Below are positions 20,860-32,453 of a stretch of DNA of 64,000 nt, one piece after another. Origin of the DNA: Naegleria lovaniensis (lineage: Eukaryota > Heterolobosea > Eutetramitea > Acrasida > Naegleriidae); the NCBI RefSeq assembly GCF_003324165.1, contig NW_025407859.1, positions 1 through 64,000 of the forward strand. The letters run 5' to 3'. A model generated the notes under the pieces. The model was not told the DNA's origin. It did no database searches and saw nothing but the letters and a program-made list of their open reading frames with translations. Numbering within the stretch: the first letter of the stretch is position 1; the number at the start of each line of letters is the position of its first letter. The translations under genes and the position numbers were made by a program.

Positions 20860-21954
20860 ATGATGCAATCAGAGCCCACTCCCATCATGGGTACTCCAAA
20901 CATGATGATGAATAATCCGAACAACAACGTCGGAGCTTCTCTCAATTCAACCTCCATCATGGATACATCAAACACAACCACCACCGCTGGAATGGCAACT
21001 ACCACAGGATTGGGCTCTTCCATGAATGACAAGAGTAGACTCATTGTTGATCGTGCTTCCAGAAGAATTACAGCCATCGAGGATAGTGTGATTAGCAAGT
21101 ATGACGCATTACAGGGACACAAACATCCAAAACTCTTTATGAGAATTTCCATCATTATGGTTTTATTGTCAGTTCTATGCTTTTGTATATGGATTCTCAC
21201 TACACCCACAGGATATCCATGGTTCATTCATATTGTTTGGGCCTCTGCATTGATCATTGGAATTTTATTAATTCAAGGCTCTCCAAATTATTCGGACAAA
21301 CCCTTCTCATTTCATACTCTCTTCTTTGTGACAACATCAGTGAAATTAGTCATCATGAATGAACATACCCCATCAAGCTTCCCATGGTCCATTTATCCAG
21401 TGGCTGTATTGTTACTTGCTTTTTTACTTCACGGAATGGTGGTCAAGTTTAGACAATACCTCAACCACTTTTATATTCATCTTTTATTCTACTCGGTGAT
21501 TAATTTTGTGATTTTTGTCACTTATTGCTACACCATTCATGACTTCCCATGGTTCCTGATTGTGATTGGTGCTTGGACTGTGATTTTGTTGGCTCACTTT
21601 GCTATTTGGAAGGCCTTAACATTTAGATTTAATAAGAAGCAACCAGAGGCTAATAATGACACGACTGCCAGTGCCACCACGACTGCTACACAACCAACCA
21701 CACAGGTACCAATTCAAAACTATGCTCAAACCGTTGTTCCACCACCACAACAACCAATATTTGTTCCTTCTCAAGCTTCCTCCCAACAACAATTACCTCA
21801 AGCTCGAGCTGCACAAGTGGAAACTGGTTTTAGTGGTGAAATTGATCCAACCTTCCAAATCAGTGGACTCGAAGACAATTTTGATGAAAATCAATTTTTC
21901 GATGAAGATGAAATTGTTCCACAAAAGAAGAAGGGAATGTATGAGCAGGTATAA
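20860..21954 (+). CDS. six-helix membrane protein made of three PW hairpins
   Basis: The 364-residue protein starts at the ATG at 20860. A polar Asn/Thr/Met-rich N terminus (about 80 residues) is followed by roughly six membrane segments and a Gln/Pro-rich C-terminal tail ending in an acidic stretch. The membrane part reads as three copies of a helix - short loop - (Y/F)PW - helix unit: TGYPWFIHIVW, SSFPWSIYPVAV and HDFPWFLIVIGAW. The last is followed by a histidine (LLAHFAIWK), as in the 2TM domain family. No transport motif is visible. Function unknown; the repeat assignment rests on visual alignment. Confidence 0.75.
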   Translation: MMQSEPTPIMGTPNMMMNNPNNNVGASLNSTSIMDTSNTTTTAGMATTTGLGSSMNDKSRLIVDRASRRITAIEDSVISKYDALQGHKHPKLFMRISIIMVLLSVLCFCIWILTTPTGYPWFIHIVWASALIIGILLIQGSPNYSDKPFSFHTLFFVTTSVKLVIMNEHTPSSFPWSIYPVAVLLLAFLLHGMVVKFRQYLNHFYIHLLFYSVINFVIFVTYCYTIHDFPWFLIVIGAWTVILLAHFAIWKALTFRFNKKQPEANNDTTASATTTATQPTTQVPIQNYAQTVVPPPQQPIFVPSQASSQQQLPQARAAQVETGFSGEIDPTFQISGLEDNFDENQFFDEDEIVPQKKKGMYEQV

Positions 21955-24579
21955 TATGGACGTATCAATGCTTGTAAATGCAGCACATTTGACGTCACAC
22001 AATGATGTGTGTCATTAAAAACCTTAATTTTGTAAATAATTTTTTTTCTACAACCTTATTAGAATTCTTAGGTGGTGCCACATGAATCCCCAGCTTTGAT
22101 GAATAAGTGCGTTGATGTTTCGTCATGCGATGGGAGATGACTACAGATGTTTGATGATGAAAACATCTCCGGTAGCAAAGTGAGCGAATACTTCAACAAG
22201 GGTAAGGAATCTCGGTATCATTTCTGTCGTTTTGTTCCATTTCAATCGTAACACTTGACAATTATTCAAAATGGCGTGTTGAAACGAAAAAGACTGCTGA
22301 GATATGTCAATGCATGAATCAACATTGACTCCTAGAGGTACATGGAGAGATAATTTGCAAATCCTCAATACAGTAGCAAATCATATAATTCTCCTTAGTG
22401 TCAACTTGAAATAATCAAGCAACGACGCTCCACTCTTCAAACTGGTTGAAATAAAGCTGTAGATGATTAAACGGTACACACTCGAAAGGATCATTGTGCA
22501 TGACACACACAAAATGAAGGGAGCAATGTCCCTTTTTAGCAACCTATCACTCGACACTTGTCACTTTCAAATTTGAAAGCACTTGCCACAATTTCATGTC
22601 TCTTGTTAACTTTCCAACACCTCCAAAAAAAACAAACACACACGTCTAGAGTGTCAGCGTCTACGTTTGTAACCACACTACAACTTGTAGACACATGATT
22701 CTCATATGACATTAATTATTAATATGAGCACTTGCCTAATCGAAATTTGGTCAACTGAACACCCTCATAGATAATGTTTTTCCTCACACATTGGTGTCAA
22801 GATGGTAAGTGCATGTCAATAAGGATTTTAGATTGCAATAACAACAACAACAGATTACGCGCGAATCTAACACCTTCTCAAGATTCACAAACACCACCGC
22901 TAAACCCACTGGTGTCACGTGCTGCGGACACACAGTATTGTGTCGTTAACAAAATGCAAAATTTTGTTATTCACTCAATCAGCCTACAACGACAACTTCC
23001 AACTGCAAAAATCTAAAAAAACACAAACTTGATTCTTCTCGAGACACGCACTTTGAATTCTTGGAGAGAGATACGAGGAGCATCAGAGTGGCAATTTCAC
23101 TCACACACAAGACATGACTCGACATGCTAGCAATGAAGAATTCTCAAGTCCTTTGCAAACATGATAACGACAAACTTGAACACACCATCGTAATCGAAAA
23201 TGCTCATGTGAATTCAAGAATTGGAAAAACCTTCTGTGTGAATAATTTCATGAAATTCCAATTTTGGAGATGCTTTGCATTTAACCGTTGTCAGTCACTT
23301 TCACGATAGAGCCTTCACACACCATCTTTCGCGGTACCGAGCTCGACTCCTAGACCCAATGATTCTTTCTACATCATTCGAATTTACTACATTTCAAAAT
23401 CGATAGGATGAACTGTACCAAATGCTAGAAGACGCGCAATTCATGATTCTCTCCAAAACACGCACTTGTCTTCCCGTCCGTGAGTTTGAAAAAATTGCAA
23501 TGATGAAATGAAAGGTAAGCTTGTTTTGAATGTTGTTTTGAGAGAGGTGTTTGCATGAGCTAGCAACACGACAACGTCACATGCCAACCAACACGGACGA
23601 GTGATGGAAGGGTCATTGGGTTCATGACGAAATATCGAAATATATGTTGTTGCACACACGAATTGTTACTGACACTATTCCTGCATGTGCGCAGGAGCAA
23701 TCCATTTGATGATTCTTCACTATCTTCACATGTGTGTTTCCTATTGATTGATGACAGCGTCGAACATCATCTTGATGATGAACTATTTTCAAAATGACTA
23801 TGACAACTATTACTACCGAATAGATATACACAATATTCATGTGTGTGTGTTTCAATTCAACAATATGTGAAAAGGATTGAGAGAACAAGAGCCAAGAAAA
23901 AGAGAGGGAGCCTAGAAGGAGAATGAACATGCTCACACATACGGATACATCTTCTTCTTCTGGTCTTCCTCTTTTTTTCTTGCCTCGATCATTGGATGTT
24001 TGGATGATTTCGAAAGGATTCCTTTGTGTTATTTGAATTCATCGTTAATATTATTAATGATTTTGTCGTGTTGATATATTGGAGATGAGATTGCATGTAA
24101 CCATGTGAGGTTTTGAATACTGTTTTCAGCATTTGAGGTTTGCTAGTCTTAATAGGTGGTAGCGGTGCGATGTGCGTGCAATAATTCTTTAATTGTCGGT
24201 GCATGTAGTGATATTTAAATACTTTACAACGAGATTTAATACTATTTAAAAATATTATTGACTATTTTTGTACACAAAGAGAGTGGAAAATAGTCAAGAA
24301 GAACTCTTCAATCATCAATTCTTTCTTACTCAACTATATTCAAGAAGGGTTATAATTCAACTCAACCCATACTTGTGTATCCGGCGTTCAACGTTCAACA
24401 CATGAAATCCGTTCTAGAAAACAAAACCTTCAAACTGCCCACACGTTTAGCCAACCATTCAAACAAGTGTTGAGATTATTGAAAGAATTAAAGCAACGCA
24501 CGCTTCGAAATAAGCCCCACAGAGATTATTCAAAGGATTTACAAAACAAACGTTTTTTTTTCGAAAACAAATCAAAAAA
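21955..24579. other. 2.6-kb stretch without a supported gene
   Basis: Unusually long for this otherwise tightly packed window. Frames are short (all under 105 codons) and scattered on both strands, and none is recognisable. I see CAA/CAC-rich and CAT/GATGAT microsatellite-like patches and A+T runs (24180-24320), but no tRNA or transposon ends. The last 300 bases probably carry the promoter and leader of the gene at 24580. Confidence 0.5.
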
Positions 24580-26273
24580 ATGACTTCACTCGAGCCTGGC
24601 ACACTCGCTGCCGCATCATCAACCAACAACAATCATCATGTTCCTGAGGGTCATGATGACTTGGATACGTTGCTATCAACAAGCCTTGAACCTACGCAGG
24701 TGGGAGGCTCCTCTTCTTCTGACAACCAAGGAGTAACACCAACGACAGCAGGCACAATTGATCAAACCACAGCACCATCAACTGGTTTTTTGGGATCGTC
24801 CAATGTAAGCCAAGATCAACAACAACAACAACAGGGAGATCAAATGTTGATTGATGAACCAATTAAGTTTTCTGAGAAGCAGCTAGTAAAAAGGTTGAGG
24901 CACTATGGTAGGTAATTATATAATTGTTCGATGATGATGATGATTAAATTGGATTACCCCACATCAACAACAACAACAACTTGTATGACAATATTGTTGT
25001 ACGTGTATGATCACACACACACGACAACACAAACAGAAATTAATGCTTATGGTAGTGTTGTGAGTGCTTTTCGTGCACAAGGAGAAATGAATTGGGAAAA
25101 ACTTAAAGTCCTTACACAACTTCAACAAATGTTACACATTTCTACGAATAGACACTCGATGGAATTACTTCGTTGTGAGGCTGATGTTAAAATTCAACAA
25201 GTTGCTCAATCGGGCGTATACGGCATGTATGTACAATATGTGAAATTGTTATTTTCAATCTCATATGGATTTGCTTGTTATGAACTGAACTGATATTCTT
25301 GAACACTGTGTTGACTCCTTGTAATCATCTCAAATATTGGCATCAATATTCATTTAAACAATCTCGGTTGATCAATGCTGGCCAATTATATTAAATTATT
25401 CGTACACTATTTTGGAAAAATGGATACACACAGAATTGATCGAGAGTCTGAGGATAAAAATAATCGATTCGACTTTTCTCTTGTGGCAAGTGATACTGAG
25501 AGTGACAATGACAATGAAGCTCATTATCGTGTGAAGCGTTCTACATCAATACCACAACAACCAATTTCACAACCAACACCGGCAACAACACCAAGAAGAG
25601 CTAGCTCTGGAAGAGGAAGAGGCCGAGGCCGTGGAAGAAAGAGATCATCTGGTACCATGATATCGGAGACACTCTCTCACTCCCCATCAAAATCATCCAC
25701 ATTATATAATTTGGATGCAAGCTCTTCTAATGCAGCAGCTGTTTCTTCACTTCCTACTCAACCTAATACTCCAACAAAGGCCACAAGCGTTGTTACTTCA
25801 ACAACTCTTAATGGAACACCGGCTAAAAAGAAACGAGGTGTAAGTATTTATTACAGGTTACTTGTGAAATTTGATGATTGAAAATTCAAAAATGAAATTG
25901 TGACAATAATTACACAACCACATTTACGATTTGATTGAAACTCAAACAGAGAAAGCCAAAAAATCAACAACAACCTCCTGTAGAAGTTCCTGCACAACAA
26001 GCAGAAGCTTCAACAACACCTAAACTTTCAGAAGAAATTGCCAAAATACTTGCCGAAACAACATTCCTTTCCGATGAAGATATCAGAAATATCAATGATG
26101 AGGAACAAGTAGAGACCGTTGCAGAAAGAGAATCAAAGCAAATTGAAGAATTAAATAAGAAACTTTCTGAAGGATTAAGCCAAATAGATACCGAAGCAAT
26201 TATGGAAACCATCAAGAAGAAGAAAGCTACACTTCAAAAAATTATTCAAAAACTTGAAAGCTTTGTTGAATAA
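24580..26273 (+). CDS. ENT-domain (EMSY-like) protein with AT-hooks
   Basis: Exons 24580-24907, 25037-25226, 25434-25839 and 25950-26273 give 415 residues with all phases consistent. The ENT domain (about residues 100-170, split by intron 1) reads VKRLRHYEINAYGSVVSAFR, AQGEMNWEKLKVLTQLQQML and ISTNRHSMELLRCEADVKIQ. ENT proteins such as human EMSY and plant EML proteins bind chromatin factors. A Gly/Arg AT-hook-like run (SGRGRGRGRGRKRSS) follows. A second hook, KKKRGRKPK, is assembled only when intron 3 is removed. The C terminus is an acidic, Lys/Glu-rich coiled coil. A poly-Gln patch precedes the ENT domain. Nuclear, chromatin-associated role inferred. Confidence 0.85.
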
Positions 26274-26409
26274 TAAGACATATTGAGCTTTTATGACTGC
26301 TATTATTTACATTCAATTATTACATCTAGGTTCACCTTTTGAGCGATAAATAAATTTTTCTACACAGTGAAAAACGTTTGGTTATTGTTGTAAAACTATT
26401 TGAAATTCT

Positions 26410-28556
26410 TCAGTCATCCACAATGGAAGCTTTTCGTTTCGCCAATGCAATCAAACGCCTTGTTTTTTCAATACGTCTCACAGTTTCTTGCAACAATTTA
26501 TCTTGCTCGTCCAACAATTTGAAAACGGAAGCTTGATCCAACTGCGAATACTCCTCATTGGTCAATTCTGCAGAGGACAAGTCGACCAAGGTTGAACGTT
26601 TCACTGCTGCCTCTCTCGACGTTGTTGATGCTGATGACGACGACACGGATCGTACACTATCGAGAGATGTTCTCGCATCGCCCTGCGTACCCTTATGATC
26701 ATTGGCATATTCATCAATACCAGAACCAATCACACTTGCCCAAGTCTCCTCATGATCGAATTCATGAGTCTCTTGTTGATCGAATAATGAAGATGAGAGA
26801 TCATTCATACTTGACCCATCCTCCATCGTATACTCCATTTGAGAATCAATTTGAGCTTTTTGCAATTCATATTGATGCAACACTTCACTATACGTTCGAC
26901 CAATAATCAAAGATGGCAATGCCACAAATAACAAACCCGACACAATGGTACAACCTGCAACGAATTGTCCCAATGTACTCTTTGGTACATAATCTCCATA
27001 TCCAGTTGTTGTAATGGTCACAATGGAATACCACATTCCAATCAAGACATTGGAAAATGGTGAAATTTCTGTCGTTTTACCATCTGAAGAAATGTGAACA
27101 AATTCTTTCCGTGTGTGATCATACACTCCTCGTTCACAATAATAAATCATTGTTCCTGATATAAATACAGCACTCAAAATGAAGAAAATGACAGAAAAGA
27201 GTAAATCGAGAGACTTTCTCATGGCTGTCAATAATAATTTCACCTTAATGGAATGTTTCGAAAGTGTGAATAATTTTAACAATCTCAATACTCGGAACAC
27301 GCCAAGAATTTGTAAATTCATGACCATGAGAGTAATGGAATGACTTTCTCCAAGTGTAAATTTGAAAATATAATACAACACAACTTCCACATAGAAGGGC
27401 ATGAAACTCAACAAGTCCACAATGTTCATGATTCGTAAAAAGAAGTCTCGAAAATCTCGCCATGTGTAAATGGTTCCAATCATTCTTAAAATGTATTCAA
27501 TAGAGAAGAAGAAGGCTAAAATTCCTCTATCAAGTGTTTCAGGATGTATTTCATTCAAAATTAAAATGAATGTGTGTGAACATGAGAGTTGAGTAGATAT
27601 ATAAATTATTTTGAAAATGTAAAATAAATTAATGTAAATAAATTTGTTCATAATTTCAAATGGATGACATCATCATCATAAATCATGAATGATTGAACAT
27701 TTCAATGAATGATCCAATCAAAAAAAACCACATCTCTCATAACTTACTCAACAATCCACCACATCAATTCATATTGATACAACGTGGCATACGATTCCAA
27801 AATCAATACAATGACTGACATGAGCACTACAATGCTCACAAATATGGTTACAATCGTTGCTAATCGTGACGATTGAGGTTGATTCATCACGAGATATAAT
27901 TTATGTCTCCAAGTTCGTTCTTCTCGTTTTTTGGGAATGACACTTTTCAAAAAACGAATACTTTGACGAGACATGATGATTTTTGGTTGCATGGCAATTT
28001 CATCGATGGAGTGACGATCACGAGCGGAACGTTGATTTCCACTGTGTGTCATGTAATATTCACTTTGAAGTGAATTTACCGTATTTGGAGAAGTGTCAAA
28101 GTCATCATGAGTATGGTCATCATGAACAATAATGACCTGTTCTTGGTCATCGATACTTTTCATCATTTCCGTTCGAGAACTGTTCATACCATTCGATGAC
28201 GATTCCTCTTCTTCACCATGGACAGATCTATGAGATGTTTTCAAATCTCGAAACGAAACTGCCTTTCGTTTTTCTTTTGTAGTTCCATTACCATTGCTAC
28301 CATCTTCCGAAGAAGAACGTACTTTGAGAGCGGATTGCATTCGATTGGATAATGATGAAGGAGAAGATACTGTTAACAATTCATCTGAAAACTCTTCGGA
28401 TTGGTCCTTGTATAAATGATTTTCATTGTTGGAAACTTGTTGGCGAGATGGATTGGATAACGATGATGAAGAGGGGGAGGAAGAGGCTTCTTCGTCGTCT
28501 TGGAGTGGTTGGTGTTTGGCACTGTTCGCTTTGGAATGCAAGCGTTTGAAGAACAT
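26410..28556 (-). CDS. voltage-gated (Kv-type) potassium channel subunit
   Basis: Two exons, 28556-27748 and 27526-26410, with a 221-nt intron (GTAAGT...ATAG, phase 2), encode 641 residues. The polar N terminus (about 220 residues, Ser-rich) has no T1 tetramerisation domain that I recognise. S1 lies at TIVTIFVSIVVLMSVIVLIL, S2 at GILAFFFSIEYILRMIG, and S3 contains NIVDLLSFMPFYVEVVLYY. S4 is LGVFRVLRLLKLFTLSKHS. The pore filter is TTTGYGD (ITITTTGYGDYVPKSTLGQF), followed by S6. The Ser-rich C terminus ends in a basic coiled coil. Four subunits should form a K+-selective plasma-membrane channel opened by voltage. The intron acceptor is the only AG available in the last 200 nt, and it restores S2. 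Confidence 0.92.
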
Positions 28557-28680
28557 TTTTTTTGGGGCGTGTTATGACATGCGACAAGAGTTGTACAATT
28601 TGAGATGTTGTGTGTGAACTTCAACAGCCCGTCTTTCTTTTTGTCAATTCAAGAATTTAGGTAAAACTCTTTCGTATCTG

Positions 28681-29820
28681 TTAAACAATTGCATCATCTT
28701 GATTAGAGTTTGTTTCTTCATCTTCTTTGGGACAGCAAGCTCTAAATTGTTCATGAAGTTGAAGACGAATAGGTCCATAAACTTTGGACATTTCTCTCCA
28801 TGTTTGATACTTGTCTTTGGTACCTAAAAGATCGTCATAGTATTTATCACAAGCATGCCAATCCGTAATACCATTATTTTGAGCGATTTGAACTCCATAA
28901 TGATACACTCTCAAGGTGTGAATGACTGTTTTTTTCGCTTTGAAAATTTCAATTTCGGGAGGATCTAATTCTAATCGATGTTCGTACATGGATTTGCAAC
29001 ATTTCCAGCACATGCTTGCCGATTGACTTAATGAACTTCGTAATACTGATAAATTAATAGTTCCCTGTTGTTTTGTAAATTCTTCCAGTACATTAAATTT
29101 CCTTCTCAAAATAAATTGTTGATAATCTTCAGAACTCTTCTCTAGAAACAGACCTATGAGCTCTGAAAATTGATGTTTTTTCACTTGATTCATAAATTGT
29201 TCTTTTGAATACAGACACATGTCCAATCCAAATCGTTTTTGTGTAAATTTGTAATAAATCGTATGATCTTTTTTCATCATCTCAGTAAATGGTAAATGTC
29301 CATATTGTTGTTTATATTTCGGAAGTAATAGTTGAAAGAATTCACTATTCTTATTTTCTTTCTGATTGGACAGAAAGGTGAGTTTGGACGGCGTCTTGTC
29401 CTCTTCATAATCATAAATCATCATGATATCAAAATCGGTGTCAGGTGTGATTGTATAATACGGTTGTATTTCATTTGGAGAGGATTCTACTGAGGAGATG
29501 AAATCTGATGGTTCATTACTCTTGTTCTTTGATGAATTGGCTCTCTTGGATTTTCCAGCATGATGAGAATTCTTAGTTGGAGTTTTTCCATAGAGTCTAC
29601 TCCCGTAAATATAAACATTTAAAATCCGATCATTTTCTAAAAGGTGATCAAATTCTTCAATAATATCTTCCACTCCGAGTTGGCATTGTTTCATCAAGAC
29701 CAGAGAAGGATGTTCATTTTGGGAGAGTGAATCTTGAGGTTGTTGTTGTTGAATCATTTTTTGAAAGTTGGAAATTGCATCTTGTGTCTTTAATTGACTT
29801 GTGGTTTCCAATACGTGCAT
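28681..29820 (-). CDS. nucleotidyltransferase-like protein
   Basis: Single exon of 379 residues with an ATG at 29820. The fold signature of DNA polymerase beta-type nucleotidyltransferases is present: VYIYGSRLYG (the GS motif), then DTDFDIMMIYD (the D-x-D metal pair). The two motifs are separated by an insertion of roughly 50 polar residues rich in Lys, Ser and Asn, where about 8-10 are usual. A helical C-terminal part contains KKTVIHTLRVYHYG and many aromatic residues. Relatives include predicted bacterial nucleotidyltransferases; substrate unknown. The N terminus carries a Gln-rich patch. Confidence 0.7.
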   Translation of the reverse strand: MHVLETTSQLKTQDAISNFQKMIQQQQPQDSLSQNEHPSLVLMKQCQLGVEDIIEEFDHLLENDRILNVYIYGSRLYGKTPTKNSHHAGKSKRANSSKNKSNEPSDFISSVESSPNEIQPYYTITPDTDFDIMMIYDYEEDKTPSKLTFLSNQKENKNSEFFQLLLPKYKQQYGHLPFTEMMKKDHTIYYKFTQKRFGLDMCLYSKEQFMNQVKKHQFSELIGLFLEKSSEDYQQFILRRKFNVLEEFTKQQGTINLSVLRSSLSQSASMCWKCCKSMYEHRLELDPPEIEIFKAKKTVIHTLRVYHYGVQIAQNNGITDWHACDKYYDDLLGTKDKYQTWREMSKVYGPIRLQLHEQFRACCPKEDEETNSNQDDAIV

Positions 29821-29872
29821 TCTGGTGTTCCAAAGGAATGTATGTTTATTACATTTAGTCGTCTAAGGAAGT

Positions 29873-30169
29873 ATGTACATGAAAGAAGTATCGAGCTCAT
29901 CGGGTTCTTCTTCTTTGTTCGAAGAATCAACAGTAAGGAATTGTAAGAAGGGTTTTTACAACAATGCATTTACAATCTTGCATTCAATTGGAATCAACAT
30001 TTGTAAATTTCACAATTTCACTTCTCACACACTTAGCACTGGTGAGTGTGACGTATTCATGGCGTTTATCATGACTGACGATAATAAAAGACATTCGATT
30101 AATTTGGAAATTCAAATCAACCATATTTCTGGCGCCAAAAACCGTTTGCCATTGGACATTCAACCATAG
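29873..30169 (+). CDS. possible small hypothetical protein
   Basis: A 98-residue frame from the ATG at 29873 to TAG, divergent from the nucleotidyltransferase gene (52 bp between ATGs). The C-terminal half has a plausible globular look (GECDVFMAFIMTDDNKRHSI), but no family is recognised and the size is near the level of chance frames. It could be an exon of something larger. The rest of 29821-30716 contains no other frame I can support. Confidence 0.3.
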   Translation: MYMKEVSSSSGSSSLFEESTVRNCKKGFYNNAFTILHSIGINICKFHNFTSHTLSTGECDVFMAFIMTDDNKRHSINLEIQINHISGAKNRLPLDIQP

Positions 30170-30716
30170 AAAAAACAACAATAGTTATTGGTTGGTTGGT
30201 TGTTCTTGTTGCAACAAGCCCCCATTCGGATTGACCTCTTAATCCAATAACGGCCATACAAGGTGTTGTTCACTAGTGAAAGAAGTTTCTTCTTGGTGCA
30301 TCACTCGGAGAGCTGCAGCATTGAGATTTCTTGGAGTGGAAACCAGTCGTCAAAGGCTTGATGATTGATTCAATTCAAGGATTCTCATCACTTGAACAAC
30401 AAATCAAAGCCCGAGTCTCTGAAAATCTCCACAAACTCGTATCCAACGAAGAAAAGCTTGGAATTTTGATTGCCCTCTCTCTTCTGCAACGTTGTTTTGC
30501 CTAAATTTATTCTTGTTGTTCTCTCGTATCTCCCCAATCTCATCACTGCATCGGGCCAACATCATCATACAAGACACACACAGAACTAACACAGATTTAA
30601 AAAAAGACTTTAAACCGACGTTTGATTCTTGGGACAAATTCATCGTTAGACCTTTCTTGCAAGACAACAACAGCGACAACACACTCCTCTTGCATACAAT
30701 TAAGAGAGCGAGCAGC

Positions 30717-31946
30717 ATGAAGAGATTGTTCATTACGACATTCTTTCCTTATTGCTCGAATAACAACAATGTTGCAAAGGCTCCTCATAGTACTGCTTTG
30801 TCTCCAACCACGGAGGAAGAGCCCATCAACTTGGAGCTGATATCAAGAACACTGTCGAGTAGAGGTTTGACCGATAATGACCTTCTTAAAGCAGTGCATA
30901 ATGGAAGGAATACTCTTCAACAACTCGCATCAAGTCTTGGTATTTCTGTATCGCATTTGCAAGAGTATCACAAGCATTTGGTGAATAGGTTGAAATGTGT
31001 GGATGACAATGGCAACAGGAGGGCACCTTCAAAACCAACTCCCATCCGTGTCACACAGGCGAACCACCACCATCATAATGCTCATTCTGAAAACAACAAG
31101 CATTCTCATCACAGTGTAAATAACGACCACTACCAGAATCATCATCATTCTTCATACCACCATCACCACTCAAGTCATGCACTTCAATCCAGTACTCATT
31201 CCTTGTCATCTTCCTTGTCATCATTTGTGAAAGAAAATTATTTCAGTGAAGATGTTCACACTGAAACAAGTGCAGAGGTCTCAAGTAGCATCCATATCTC
31301 GACTGTTAGTAACACAAATACTTCAGCACTTTCAGAATCCCATCACAGTCCATTCTCTTCCTCTCTCAAATCAGGAGGTATAAGCTCTTCCATTGACTAT
31401 AACTTTTTTGATGATGACTCGTACACTTCTCGTTCTGCCAGAGCTTCAAATGAGTATCAACGCCTTCCTTCTACCAACCGATATCACAATGATGACGAAC
31501 TTGATCATGCTTTTGAGGGAGTTGTCCAAAATGCCATCAATGACGCATCGTCCAATGCTGCAACCCTGCCTCCTCTCGATTTTTCATCTCCAGAAGAGAA
31601 GGCAAAAGAAGAATTGCAAAACATTATTGGTATCATTCAAAATCAGAATAAGGCATTCCCAAAGTCAGCTCTGGTGGCAGCATTTAAAAAACTCAACGAC
31701 GAAGGCCGATTACCAAGTACACCTTTCAATGTGACGAGCCCACTTCGTCCTCTCACTCCCACCTCGCCTGCAGTTCAAGTTATTGGGAAGCCGAGTAGCA
31801 CCACAGCCACCGTCACAATTACAGACATTGATTCAGATTGTACTCCAACTCTGGTGTCGTCAGTCATACTTGATGATTCAATCCTACTCAGACCATCAAG
31901 CAGTACCAGCAACTGCTCTAATTCCACCACTTCCCCGTTCATGTAA
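30717..31946 (+). CDS. hypothetical protein with His-rich tract and small helical domain
   Basis: I choose the ATG at 30717 (MKRLFITTFFPY...), giving 409 residues; the frame stays open upstream to 30492, but only from a TTG. Residues about 35-95 form a compact helical unit (LELISRTLSSRGLTDNDLLK, TLQQLASSLGISVSHLQEYH) that resembles a helix-turn-helix. A His/Ser/Asn-rich low-complexity segment follows (about 105-160), then a Ser-rich, mostly disordered remainder with one Lys/Glu helix (SPEEKAKEELQNIIGIIQN). No enzyme motif is seen. A regulatory or DNA-binding role is possible but not shown. Confidence 0.6.
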   Translation: MKRLFITTFFPYCSNNNNVAKAPHSTALSPTTEEEPINLELISRTLSSRGLTDNDLLKAVHNGRNTLQQLASSLGISVSHLQEYHKHLVNRLKCVDDNGNRRAPSKPTPIRVTQANHHHHNAHSENNKHSHHSVNNDHYQNHHHSSYHHHHSSHALQSSTHSLSSSLSSFVKENYFSEDVHTETSAEVSSSIHISTVSNTNTSALSESHHSPFSSSLKSGGISSSIDYNFFDDDSYTSRSARASNEYQRLPSTNRYHNDDELDHAFEGVVQNAINDASSNAATLPPLDFSSPEEKAKEELQNIIGIIQNQNKAFPKSALVAAFKKLNDEGRLPSTPFNVTSPLRPLTPTSPAVQVIGKPSSTTATVTITDIDSDCTPTLVSSVILDDSILLRPSSSTSNCSNSTTSPFM

Positions 31947-32453
31947 ATTATGAGAGTCTCATTATTTCTGTATCGTATTATAACAACCTCACTCTGTGTA
32001 AATACTGTCACAACCACCCTCAACATTTCTGAGCACTACCTCTAATGTATTATTGTATAGTATTACGGCTAACTTTCTCTCACTTTTTTCCCCTTAAAGT
32101 CATAAAATTAAGTTTTTTTGACAATTATTCATTACTGTTGCAGTTCAATAGATTATGCTTCAAATACAATCAAAAAAATTTATTACGAGGCCTGTTTATA
32201 CACTTCCAAGATCCGGATCCAATTGGGTTAACTCTGCAAGTAGAATCACAACCTAGATGTTCCTCTCTTGGTGTCGTAGGAAGCAGCGCTTCTATCAAGG
32301 TTCCTGGGGTCGAAATCCTTATCAATCACAGATCATTACAAACGTGAGGGGGACTTTTAAGAAGTGGAGCTAAACCGTCACAAAGAATCTGAATCTGAAA
32401 ATTCAACATGCTACGAAAATGCATGAACCGTTCATGCAATACCAAAATATGGA

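Noticed and set aside
32270-32320. GGTTCCTGGGGTCGAAATCC, similar to a tRNA T-arm
   Set aside because: No matching acceptor, D or anticodon stems could be folded around it.
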